From Nitrospirota bacterium (GTDB taxonomy: Bacteria > Nitrospirota > Thermodesulfovibrionia > Thermodesulfovibrionales > SM23-35), in NCBI GenBank assembly GCA_013388455.1, contig JACAFF010000039.1, positions 32,282 through 96,281 of the forward strand: 64,000 bases of DNA. Reading direction: 5' to 3'. Shown one piece after another: positions 16,816 through 24,372 of this stretch. The stretch's first letter is position 1; each line of letters starts with the position of its first letter. A program made the position numbers and the translations under genes. Below the pieces are notes generated by a model that saw only the letters and a list, made by a program, of their open reading frames with translations, ran no database searches and had not been told where the DNA came from.

Positions 16816-17674
16816 GGTCATCTATTCCCTCGCCCACACCGATGAGCTTTACAGGAATTCCGAGTTCTTTTTTAATAGCAAAAATAATCCCGCCTTTTGC
16901 TGTCCCATCAAGTTTAGTTAAAGCTATACCTGTAACACCTATAGCTTCGTTGAAGAGTTTTGCCTGTTGCAAAGCGTTCTGTCCTGTTGTAGCGTCAATT
17001 ACGAGAAGTATTTCCTGAGGAGCATCTGGCAAAGCTTTCTCTATTGTTCTTTTGATCTTTTTCAATTCTTCCATAAGATTTATTTTAGTATGAAGTCTTC
17101 CAGCAGTATCTATAATAACAACATCTATATTCCGGCTTTTTGCAGCCGCAACAGCATCGAAAACAACTGCAGATGGGTCTGAACCTTTTTGATGTTTTAC
17201 TAATTGTGTTTCTGCCCTTTTTGCCCATATTTCAAGCTGTTCTATACCAGCAGCTCTAAAAGTATCACCGGCTGCAAGCAAAACAGAAAGCCCTTGTCTA
17301 CGAAATCTGCTTGCAAGCTTTCCTATTGTAGTTGTTTTTCCTACACCATTTACGCCTATAGCGAGGATTATAAAAGGTTTGCTTCTGTTAACTGAAATTG
17401 GCTGTGGATGATCAAGAATTGTTATCATCTCTTGCTTCATAAGATCCTTTACAGATATTAAATCATTTGCCTCACCTTTTTTTGATTTTTCACGTATAGA
17501 CGAAATTATTTCTGAAGTAGCTTTAATACCAACATCAGCAGCAATCAATGCTTCCTCGAGTTCTTCGAGAGTTTTTTCATCAATCTTTCTGCCAGTAAGA
17601 ATAGCCTCGACTTTTTCAACGAGTGTCTTTCTTGTCTTTGTTAAACTCTCTTTTAGTTTATTAAAAAATCCCAT
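16769..17674 (-). CDS. ftsY: Signal recognition particle receptor FtsY
   Basis: SRP-receptor GTPase that docks ribosome-SRP complexes at the membrane. The N domain (residues 1-80) is followed by the G domain with GVNGVGKTTT near 108, DTAGRLH near 190 and TKLDGTAKGG near 254. The usual end VGEGIDDLRDFEPREFVDALF is intact. The acidic A domain of E. coli FtsY is absent, as in many bacteria (301 aa). A GAGGAG ribosome site precedes the ATG. Its 3' end lies inside the end of the PBP gene. Confidence 0.95.
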   Translation of the reverse strand: MGFFNKLKESLTKTRKTLVEKVEAILTGRKIDEKTLEELEEALIAADVGIKATSEIISSIREKSKKGEANDLISVKDLMKQEMITILDHPQPISVNRSKPFIILAIGVNGVGKTTTIGKLASRFRRQGLSVLLAAGDTFRAAGIEQLEIWAKRAETQLVKHQKGSDPSAVVFDAVAAAKSRNIDVVIIDTAGRLHTKINLMEELKKIKRTIEKALPDAPQEILLVIDATTGQNALQQAKLFNEAIGVTGIALTKLDGTAKGGIIFAIKKELGIPVKLIGVGEGIDDLRDFEPREFVDALFS

Positions 17675-17891
17675 TGTATCTCCTCTATTTAAGTCATAAT
17701 TTTAAATGTTCTAAAAGAAAATAATCAATTACTACTCCCTCATAGTGAATAATCTCTGACAATTTATTAAAATATTAATATATCCATAAAAAGGTAATTT
17801 AAGCTTGTCCCATTTATTATTTAAGAAAACAATCTTCGAAAAAATTCATTTTATCACAAAAAACTTTTGAATAGGAAAGGAGGAAATGCGA

Positions 17892-18203
17892 GTGAACATT
17901 CTTTTTATTATTTCTTCAGATGATGCCGAAACAGTTTACAATGCTATGCGTTTAGCCAATATATCCGTTGAAAAAGGTGATGAAGTAAACGTATTTATGC
18001 TTGGGAAAGGGGTTCTTTTTGAGCAGATCAATAGCGAGCAGTTCAATGTGAAGGAACAGATTGACAAGTTTAAAGGCAATATGTATGTCTGAGGTGTATG
18101 CATGAAGGCCCACGGTCTTGTGGAAACAAAAGTTTGTCCTATCGGATATATGAACGACCTTTATGAATCAGTCAAAGAGGCAGATAAGGTGTTAACTTTT
18201 TAA
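17892..18203 (+). CDS. DsrE-family sulfurtransferase-like protein with in-frame UGA (candidate selenoprotein)
   Basis: Small cytoplasmic protein of the DsrE/DsrF-like fold, a family of sulfur-relay or persulfide carriers. The upstream part (about 66 residues) contains MRLANISVEKGDEVNVFMLG and FNVKEQIDKF. TGA at 18090-18092 interrupts it. The same frame then resumes with GVCMKAHGLVETKVCPIGYM and ends in EADKVLTF at TAA 18201-18203, an exact family ending. The TGA falls where relatives have the first Cys of a CGxC motif, giving UGVC. A hairpin (CCAC/GTGG, 6-nt loop starting GG) lies 18-31 nt after the TGA. Start at GTG 17892, 8 nt from GGAGG; ATG 17886 is too close. About 103 aa. The alternative is a nonsense-mutated pseudogene. 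Confidence 0.7.
18109..18124 (+). promoter_or_regulatory. Possible bacterial SECIS hairpin
   Basis: CCAC and GTGG pair around the six-base loop GGTCTT, placing loop G residues 22-23 nt after the in-frame TGA. Bacterial SECIS elements usually sit about 16-37 nt downstream, with a G early in the apical loop. The upper stem is only 4 bp and I see no convincing lower stem, so support is modest. Confidence 0.35.
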
Positions 18204-18432
18204 TCTTTTGCATAGAGTCAATAATGTTCAATATCAAGCACTATATTGTTAAATTTGAAAAGAGAAAATTGAAAATGTGGATGCATAACAATGATAAAAC
18301 GAATAGAAGCTTTTATCAGCATTTTAATTGATTTTTGGTCGAACATGTGTGGATATCTTATTTTTTGCCCTAAAAGGTATATATAGATTAAAATATGTCA
18401 ATTTAAATTTTTTGAATGGAGGGGTTTTATCG

Positions 18433-19452
18433 ATGTTGATGAAAAAAGATAGATATGTAGTTGCAGTAGTTGGAGCAACAGGAGCTGTCGGAAATGAGAT
18501 GGTTAAAACACTTGAAGAAAGAAAATTTCCGATAGCTGAGATAAGACTTTTTGCCTCTGAACGTTCTGAAGGTAAAAAAATGCAGTTTTGGAAAAAAGAG
18601 ATTCCAGTTGAAACCCTTAAAGAAAATTCTTTTAAAGGAATAGATATCGCTTTGTTTTCGGCAGGTGCTGAAAGGTCGAAAATATGGGCACCTGTAGCTG
18701 CTCAATCAGGTTGTGTTGTGATAGATAATTCCAGTCAGTGGAGAATGGATCCTGAAGTCCCGCTTGTAGTTCCTGAAGTTAATCCACATGATTTAAAATG
18801 GCATAAAGGAATTATTGCTAATCCAAATTGTTCAACTATACAGATGGTGGTTGTATTAAAACCAATTCATGACGTATCAAAAATTAAACGAGTTGTTGTG
18901 ACGACTTTTCAGGCTGTATCTGGAACTGGACAAAAAGCAATAGATGAGCTCCTGCGGCAGACAACGGATCTTATGAATTTCAGAGAAGTAATATGTAACG
19001 TTTATCCTTATCAGATTGCATTCAATGTGCTTCCTCACATTGATAAATTTCTTGAGAATGGATATACAAAAGAAGAAATGAAAATGGTTAACGAGACAAG
19101 AAAAATTATGGGAGATAATTCTATAAGAGTGACTGCAACAACCGTGAGGGTGCCTGTATTCAGAGGGCATTCAGAGTCAGTGAATATAGAAACAGATTCT
19201 AAATTGTCAGTGAATGAAGTAAGAGCGATTCTATCAAAAGCACCAGGAGTAATCTTATATGATGCCCCTGATAAAAACATTTATCCGATTCCGCTCGATG
19301 TTGCTGGAAAAGATGAAACCTATGTCGGCAGGATCAGAGAGGATGAGTCAATAGAAAATGGAATTAATATGTGGATAGTCGCAGACAATCTGAGGAAAGG
19401 TGCAGCTCTAAATGCGGTTCAAATAGCAGAGAAACTTTTAGAAATGGTTTGA
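18433..19452 (+). CDS. asd: Aspartate-semialdehyde dehydrogenase
   Basis: Makes aspartate semialdehyde from aspartyl phosphate with NADPH, the branch point to lysine, threonine and methionine. It shows the N-terminal VAVVGATGAVGNEMV, catalytic Cys in NPNCSTIQ near residue 131, and active-site His in FRGHSESVN near 245. Start at ATG 18433 after GGAGGGG; the frame continues 35 codons upstream without similarity. 339 aa, typical of the Gram-positive-like class. Confidence 0.95.
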   Translation: MLMKKDRYVVAVVGATGAVGNEMVKTLEERKFPIAEIRLFASERSEGKKMQFWKKEIPVETLKENSFKGIDIALFSAGAERSKIWAPVAAQSGCVVIDNSSQWRMDPEVPLVVPEVNPHDLKWHKGIIANPNCSTIQMVVVLKPIHDVSKIKRVVVTTFQAVSGTGQKAIDELLRQTTDLMNFREVICNVYPYQIAFNVLPHIDKFLENGYTKEEMKMVNETRKIMGDNSIRVTATTVRVPVFRGHSESVNIETDSKLSVNEVRAILSKAPGVILYDAPDKNIYPIPLDVAGKDETYVGRIREDESIENGINMWIVADNLRKGAALNAVQIAEKLLEMV

Positions 19453-19484
19453 TCTATAGGCCTTCAAGTAGTCTGTTTTTCTTA

Positions 19485-19524
19485 ATTCCTGCTGGATTTA
19501 TCCCTTATTTGATAGGGCAGGAAT
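19485..19524. repeat. Interrupted palindrome between asd and mtaD
   Basis: Outer arms ATTCCTGC (19485-19492) and GCAGGAAT (19517-19524) enclose a weaker inner pair CCCT/AGGG. No T-run follows, so it is more likely a short repeat or mRNA hairpin than a terminator. It is one of several GC-rich palindromes in the window's gaps. Confidence 0.45.
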
Positions 19525-19543
19525 GACAACCTTTGAATAGATT

Positions 19544-20860
19544 ATGCAAAAGATTGATTACATTATAGGTGCTGATTATGTCCTACCAATGGATATGAAG
19601 CTAAGTATTATCAAAGATGGTGCTATTGGAGTAAATGGAAAAAAGATTATAGATATCGGGACATTTCAGAACATATTTCAAAAATATTCATCGTCAAATG
19701 TTATCAAAACAAAAAGCACTGTTATATTCCCAGGATTGATTAATACTCATACACACGCAGCTATGGTCTATTTCAGAGGAATAGCTGATGATTTACCTTT
19801 GAAGATCTGGCTTGAAAATCATATCTGGCCAGCTGAAAATAAATGGTTAAGCCCTGATTTTATTGCGGATGCGGTTGAACTTGCATGCGTCGAAATGCTC
19901 AAAGGTGGAATTACAACATATAATGATATGTATTTTTATGAAGACGCTGCAGGAATGGTTACTAAAAAAATTGGTATGAGGGCTGTTTTAGGTTCAGGAA
20001 TACTGGATTTTCCAAGCAAAACAGCACAGAATTCAGATGAATATTTTACGAATGCAGAGTCATTCATAAAGAACTGGAAAGGTGATGAGTATATAACTCC
20101 TTGTATTGCTCCTCATGCTCTTTATACGTGTGGATCGGATACCCTGAAACGTGCGCGTAAAATTGCCGATGCTTATGATACACCCATACATATACATCTA
20201 TCAGAGACAAAAACAGAGGTAAATGAAATTCAGAAAAGATTTCGGATGAAACCTGTCGAATATCTTAATAGTCTTGGGTTTCTCGATGAAAGGGTAATTG
20301 CTGCACATTGTATCTGGTTGACTGAAAGGGAAATAGAAATACTTGCTGAAAGAAAAGTCGGGGTTTCACATTGTGTCGAAAGTAACCTCAAACTTGCTTC
20401 TGGAATCGCTCCTGTTACCAAAATGCTAAATGCTGGAGTAAAAGTTACGTTCGGAACAGACAGTGCTGCAAGTAATAATGATCTAAATATTTTTAGTGAA
20501 ATGTCGACTGCTGCAAAGCTGCATAAAGCAGTTTCAAAAGACCCGACTGTTATGGATGCAAGACATGTGCTGTGTATGGCAACTCGTTGGGGTGCTGAAG
20601 TTTTAGGCCTTGGAAAATCTATTGGAAGTCTTGAAATCGGAAAGATAGCAGATCTCGTTATTGCTACTATTCATAAACCTCATATGGTTCCAATTTATGA
20701 TATTTACTCGCATATTGTATATGCAATGAGAGCTTCTGATGTTCAGAGGGTGATGGTAAATGGAAAGTGGGTTGTTAACAACGGTAAGATTACAACAGTG
20801 GATGAATCTGAAATACTCTATAAAGCTGAAAAATGGGCAGAGAAGATAAAAGGAAAATAG
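19544..20860 (+). CDS. mtaD: 5-methylthioadenosine/S-adenosylhomocysteine deaminase
   Basis: Zinc amidohydrolase that deaminates MTA, SAH or related adenosine derivatives. Metal ligands are visible in NTHTHAAM near residue 66, the conserved PHALYTCG/HIHLSETKTE segment near 190-220, HCIWLT near 250 and GTDSAASNN near 305. The FRGIADDLPLKIWLENHIWPAE stretch after the first motif is characteristic of the MTA/SAH deaminase subfamily. 438 aa, normal. The substrate range in this organism is inferred from the family; TRZ/ATZ-type relatives act on other amines. Confidence 0.88.
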   Translation: MQKIDYIIGADYVLPMDMKLSIIKDGAIGVNGKKIIDIGTFQNIFQKYSSSNVIKTKSTVIFPGLINTHTHAAMVYFRGIADDLPLKIWLENHIWPAENKWLSPDFIADAVELACVEMLKGGITTYNDMYFYEDAAGMVTKKIGMRAVLGSGILDFPSKTAQNSDEYFTNAESFIKNWKGDEYITPCIAPHALYTCGSDTLKRARKIADAYDTPIHIHLSETKTEVNEIQKRFRMKPVEYLNSLGFLDERVIAAHCIWLTEREIEILAERKVGVSHCVESNLKLASGIAPVTKMLNAGVKVTFGTDSAASNNDLNIFSEMSTAAKLHKAVSKDPTVMDARHVLCMATRWGAEVLGLGKSIGSLEIGKIADLVIATIHKPHMVPIYDIYSHIVYAMRASDVQRVMVNGKWVVNNGKITTVDESEILYKAEKWAEKIKGK

Positions 20861-20867
20861 ATTAAAG

Positions 20868-21815
20868 ATGGAGAAGATAAAAATAGGAATCAGCAGTTGT
20901 CTGCTTGGAAAGAATGTAAGATATGACGGAGGGCACAAACTTGACCGCTATATAACTGATACTCTTGGTAAATATTTTGAATGGTTGCCAGTATGTCCTG
21001 AAGTCGAATATGGACTGCCTATCCCACGGGAATCTATGCGCCTAATAGGAGACCCAGAATCGCCACGTCTAATAACTATAAAAACAGGTATTGACCATAC
21101 AGATGGCATGCTTAAATGGACAGAAAGCAAATTGAAAGAGATTGAGAAAGAAGACCTGTGTGGATTTATTTTCAAAAGCAGATCTCCCAGTTCTGGAATA
21201 GGTGGAGTGACTGTTTATACCCATTCCGGAATTCCGAATAGAAAAGGTTCTGGTATATTCGGTGGGGCATTTATTCGTAAATTTCCTCTATTACCTGTAA
21301 TTGACGAAGGAAGATTGCATGACCCTGCTTTGAGAGAAAATTTTATCGAGAGAGTATTTGTTTTTAAAAAATGGAAAGAATTTACCTCCCGGCCCAAAAA
21401 AATCAGTGACATGATATCATTCCATACTGAACTTAAACTCCTTATATTATCACACAGTCCAAAACATTATAGTGCTCTCGGAAAAATAATTGCACATGCA
21501 AAGAAATATAGCAGTAACTTACTATATTCAGAATATATAAAGATTCTAATGGAGGGACTCAAACTGATGGCTACTGTAAAGAAAAATACAAATGTTTTGC
21601 TACATATAGTTGGTTATCTGAAAGATAAACTATCGAGAGACGATAAACAGGAATTGCTTGAAATTATCGAACAATATCACAAAGGTTTTGTGCCTTTAAT
21701 AGTACCTATGGTTCTTGTTAAACATTATGTGAAAAAGTTTGATGAGCCTTATTTAAAGAGTCAATATTATCTAAATCCACATCCCGTAGAGCTTATGTTA
21801 AGAAACCATTCATGA
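20868..21815 (+). CDS. DUF523 and DUF1722 domain protein
   Basis: Two known domains of unknown function in one chain. Residues 1-150 are DUF523 (GISSCLLGKNVRYDGGHK, VCPEVEYGLPIPRE, FKSRSPSSG), rich in conserved Cys and Arg. Residues 160-315 are DUF1722, related to E. coli YbgA (HTELKLLILSHSPKHYSALG). It starts 7 nt after mtaD, so it is probably co-transcribed. Some relatives have been linked to tRNA or DNA repair, but nothing here shows a reaction. Confidence 0.88.
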   Translation: MEKIKIGISSCLLGKNVRYDGGHKLDRYITDTLGKYFEWLPVCPEVEYGLPIPRESMRLIGDPESPRLITIKTGIDHTDGMLKWTESKLKEIEKEDLCGFIFKSRSPSSGIGGVTVYTHSGIPNRKGSGIFGGAFIRKFPLLPVIDEGRLHDPALRENFIERVFVFKKWKEFTSRPKKISDMISFHTELKLLILSHSPKHYSALGKIIAHAKKYSSNLLYSEYIKILMEGLKLMATVKKNTNVLLHIVGYLKDKLSRDDKQELLEIIEQYHKGFVPLIVPMVLVKHYVKKFDEPYLKSQYYLNPHPVELMLRNHS

Positions 21816-21818
21816 TTA

Positions 21819-22406
21819 TTAAATTTCTTTTCTTCCTTCGATTGCCTTGCTAAGGGTTACCTCGTCAGCAAATTCAATATCTCCACCTATGGGAAGACCA
21901 TAAGCAATGCGTGTTACCTTCACTGGAAAAGATTTTAGCATCTCGCGTATATATTGAGCGGTCATTTCACCTTTAGTGTTCGGATTGGTAGCTATAATAA
22001 TTTCTTGTATTGAATCTCTTTGAACCCTTGATATTAGTTCGTGAATTTTGAGTTTATCAGGCGTTATACCATCAATAGGTGAAATTGAACCGAAAAGAAC
22101 GTGGTAAAGACCATTAAAACATTTTGCTCTCTCAATAACAATTATATTACTTGGTTCTTCTACTACACAAATTTTTCTCCTGTCTCTTGAGCTATTTTTA
22201 CATATACTGCAAACTTCATCTTTTGTAATATTAAAGCATTCTTTGCAAAAACGTGCTTTATCTTTAACTTCTTTAATTGCTTCTGAAATTCCTTTTGCAT
22301 CTTCCTCAGGCATATTAAGAATAAAAAAAGCGAGTCTCTGAGCAGTTTTTATTCCAATCCCAGGGAGTTTTGTAAGTTGCAATATAAGGTTTTCTATAAT
22401 TTCCAT
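21819..22406 (-). CDS. recR: Recombination mediator RecR
   Basis: Works with RecO (and RecF) to load RecA on gaps. It shows a helix-hairpin-helix at LTKLPGIGIKTAQRLAF near residue 15, a zinc finger CKECFNITKDEVCSIC near 57-72 and a Toprim domain with VVEEPSNIIVIE near 82 and the IATNPNTKGEMTA segment near 140. 195 aa, standard. The usual partners dnaX and ybaB are not next to it. It converges on the DUF523 gene with a 3-nt gap. Confidence 0.96.
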   Translation of the reverse strand: MEIIENLILQLTKLPGIGIKTAQRLAFFILNMPEEDAKGISEAIKEVKDKARFCKECFNITKDEVCSICKNSSRDRRKICVVEEPSNIIVIERAKCFNGLYHVLFGSISPIDGITPDKLKIHELISRVQRDSIQEIIIATNPNTKGEMTAQYIREMLKSFPVKVTRIAYGLPIGGDIEFADEVTLSKAIEGRKEI

Positions 22407-22447
22407 TTAAATTTATCTATTATAATTTATTTTGATTTTGCAGTATA

Positions 22448-23029
22448 TTAATGGACGAATTCTTTAATCTTAAGAATAATATCCATATTGTCTTCAAAAA
22501 TACCCTGATGTGTATAAACTACCATATTTTTTCTACTCACATCACGTTTTATAAAAAGTGTATATGGCACTCTTGGACTGCCAAGGGCTTTATGATTCAG
22601 AAACTCGTAATCAGTAAAAACAGGGAATAAAACCCGATATTCCTTTCTGTATATATCTGTTTCTTTTACATTATTACCAACAGCAATTCCGATAACTTTT
22701 ACGCGCCCCTTTAAAGAGGGGTCTTTTTCAATAGCTGAATAAACACTGTTAATCACAGGTACATTTCTGGGGCAGCTCGTACAATATGTACTGAAAACTT
22801 CGATAATAATCAGAGATCCTTTCATATTCGTAAGAGATATTTTTTTATTACTTGAAATTCCAAGATATTGCAATGTCTCTTTTGGAACAGGGCTGTTAAA
22901 TACAAGATCAGGAATACTAAATTTTATATCTGAACTAATACCATCTGCATACAATGAATTTTCAGAATTATAAATAAAAGAACAAATTAAAATAGAGATT
23001 AAAAAAAATTTTTTTTTATCATTTCCCAA
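22448..23029 (-). CDS. Exported TlpA/ResA-like thioredoxin-fold protein
   Basis: Periplasmic redox protein. The N-terminus KKKFFLISILICSFIYNS is a signal peptide. The thioredoxin fold starts around LIIEVFSTYCTSCPRN with a CTSC active site, and the cis-Pro region is SPRVPYTLFI. I place the start at TTG 23029, overlapping the upstream peroxiredoxin stop by 11 nt, since the longer frame begins inside that gene. It is clearly a paralogue of the protein at 23639-24211: both share EIFS/EVFS-xYCxxC, a VIGI(A/G)xGN segment and the same C-terminal layout. Client proteins are unknown. Confidence 0.8.
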   Translation of the reverse strand: MGNDKKKFFLISILICSFIYNSENSLYADGISSDIKFSIPDLVFNSPVPKETLQYLGISSNKKISLTNMKGSLIIIEVFSTYCTSCPRNVPVINSVYSAIEKDPSLKGRVKVIGIAVGNNVKETDIYRKEYRVLFPVFTDYEFLNHKALGSPRVPYTLFIKRDVSRKNMVVYTHQGIFEDNMDIILKIKEFVH

Positions 23030-23627
23030 GTTTCTCAAGCTCTTTGATAAGAATTTCAAGCTTTGGTCTCTTATTAATATCATGTATATCTATGTAACGT
23101 ATAATACCTTTTTTATCAATAATAAAAAGTGCTCTTTCAGTGACTCCATCTGACCGTAGTATCCCATATTTTTTTGCTACCGCACCATGAGGCCAGAAGT
23201 CTGAAAGCACAGGAAACCATAAGCCTCCCATTTCATTTGTCCATGCGTAAAGTGTAGGTATATTGTCAACTGTGATACCGAGTAATATAGCATCATTTTT
23301 TTCAAAAAGAGATTGTGCAATATTATAACCAGGCCATTGATCTGAACATACAGGAGTCCATGCTGCCGGCACAAAAGAAATAACAACATTCCTCTTCCCG
23401 AGATACTGACTGAGTCTTATTTTTTCTCCTGTCAAAGAAGGAAGGGTGAAATCAGGTGCCCTATCACCGATTTTGAGTTTTGTTTTGCTATCAGTTGATT
23501 TCAATACCCCTGGATTATAGATCTTGCCTTTAAACTGTTCTGAAGCACTATAGGCACTGTTTACTGACAAGAATAACGATATAATTATTAATTGTGAAAT
23601 AGAATAAAATATTCTTTTATTTAGCAT
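23019..23627 (-). CDS. Exported 1-Cys peroxiredoxin (AhpC/TSA family)
   Basis: Thiol peroxidase with a cleavable signal peptide (about residues 1-27, ending AYSA), so periplasmic. The peroxidatic motif is PAAWTPVC, matching PxxxTxxC. It is the only cysteine in the mature protein, so this is a 1-Cys type that needs an external reductant. The remainder follows the peroxiredoxin layout (GDRAPDFTLPSLTG, LGITVDNIPTLYAW, RALFIIDKKGIIRYI). It lies between two TlpA-like proteins in one operon; these are the obvious candidates for reducing it, which is inference. Confidence 0.87.
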   Translation of the reverse strand: MLNKRIFYSISQLIIISLFLSVNSAYSASEQFKGKIYNPGVLKSTDSKTKLKIGDRAPDFTLPSLTGEKIRLSQYLGKRNVVISFVPAAWTPVCSDQWPGYNIAQSLFEKNDAILLGITVDNIPTLYAWTNEMGGLWFPVLSDFWPHGAVAKKYGILRSDGVTERALFIIDKKGIIRYIDIHDINKRPKLEILIKELEKLGK

Positions 23628-23638
23628 TGTTATGCCTC

Positions 23639-24211
23639 CTAATTTAAACCAGTTTCTTTAATAATAAGATCCAAAAATTCTTTAGGATCTTGAATACTTC
23701 CTACTCTGGAGAAGATAACTTTATTAGAACCATCCTGTTTTATCTTCAATACAAAGAAATATGGTGTTCTTACTTCCCCAATCGTCTTATGAATAGAAAA
23801 AGATTCGTCTGCAAAAAGTGGAAATGGAACATTGTATTTATCTCTGAAAAAATCTACCTCAAAAGGTGTATTGCCTGCACCTATTCCAATAATCTTTATC
23901 CTGTCTTTGATGTCAGGCCTTTGTTTTATAATTGTGTACAATTCATTAACAGCAGGTGCCTCTTTCTGACAATAAGGACAATACATGCTGAAAATCTCAA
24001 CAATTAAAACTTCAGTTTTTATCTGAGAAAGTCTGAAAGGTGTTATTGTTGCAAGACCAAGGTAGTCTTTTTCGTTTTGATTCTGTGGTGCACAAATTGT
24101 TATATCAGGGAATTTATCATCCTTAGCAGGATATTCAGCAGCATTAATGTTTTGATAGAAAATTAATAAAACTGAAAAAAGTGCAATTTTAAAAACAATA
24201 TATTTTCTCAT
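23639..24211 (-). CDS. Exported TlpA/ResA-like thioredoxin-fold protein (operon leader)
   Basis: Periplasmic thioredoxin-fold protein with signal peptide (MRKYIVFKIALFSVLLIFYQ) and active site SMYCPYCQKE. The cis-Pro segment is EVRTPYFFVL. The start is ATG 24211, 8 nt after GGAGG; the upstream in-frame ATG at 24226 overlaps that ribosome site. It is the first gene of the three-gene redox operon and transcribes away from ppdK. CPYC is reminiscent of glutaredoxin or DsbA-type sites, but whether it oxidises or reduces cannot be told. Confidence 0.82.
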   Translation of the reverse strand: MRKYIVFKIALFSVLLIFYQNINAAEYPAKDDKFPDITICAPQNQNEKDYLGLATITPFRLSQIKTEVLIVEIFSMYCPYCQKEAPAVNELYTIIKQRPDIKDRIKIIGIGAGNTPFEVDFFRDKYNVPFPLFADESFSIHKTIGEVRTPYFFVLKIKQDGSNKVIFSRVGSIQDPKEFLDLIIKETGLN

Positions 24212-24310
24212 TAAATTCCTCCACATTTTTAAATAATTTTATTTATTAATTATATTCTCTGTTAAGCGATATCCTTTGTCAAGAAAATAATACAAATAAT
24301 ATGTAACATG

Positions 24311-24339
24311 TTGAATTAATTGTAACTCTAAGGTATTCT
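24311..24339 (+). promoter_or_regulatory. Candidate promoter for ppdK
   Basis: TTGAAT (24311-24316), a 17-bp spacer and TATTCT (24334-24339) lie about 34 bp before the ATG at 24373. It is in the 160-bp divergent gap with the redoxin operon. One or two mismatches per hexamer, so only moderate support. Confidence 0.4.
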
Positions 24340-24372
24340 ATAAATTAAAAAATTCTTTTGGAGGGTATTTTT

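Noticed and set aside
18276..18330. 18-codon ORF between the DsrE-like gene and asd
   Set aside because: No ribosome site and no coding character. The rest of the 229-bp gap (18204-18432) shows nothing I can support.
18328..18432. 35-codon extension of Asd
   Set aside because: No similarity; a GGAGGGG site precedes ATG 18433.
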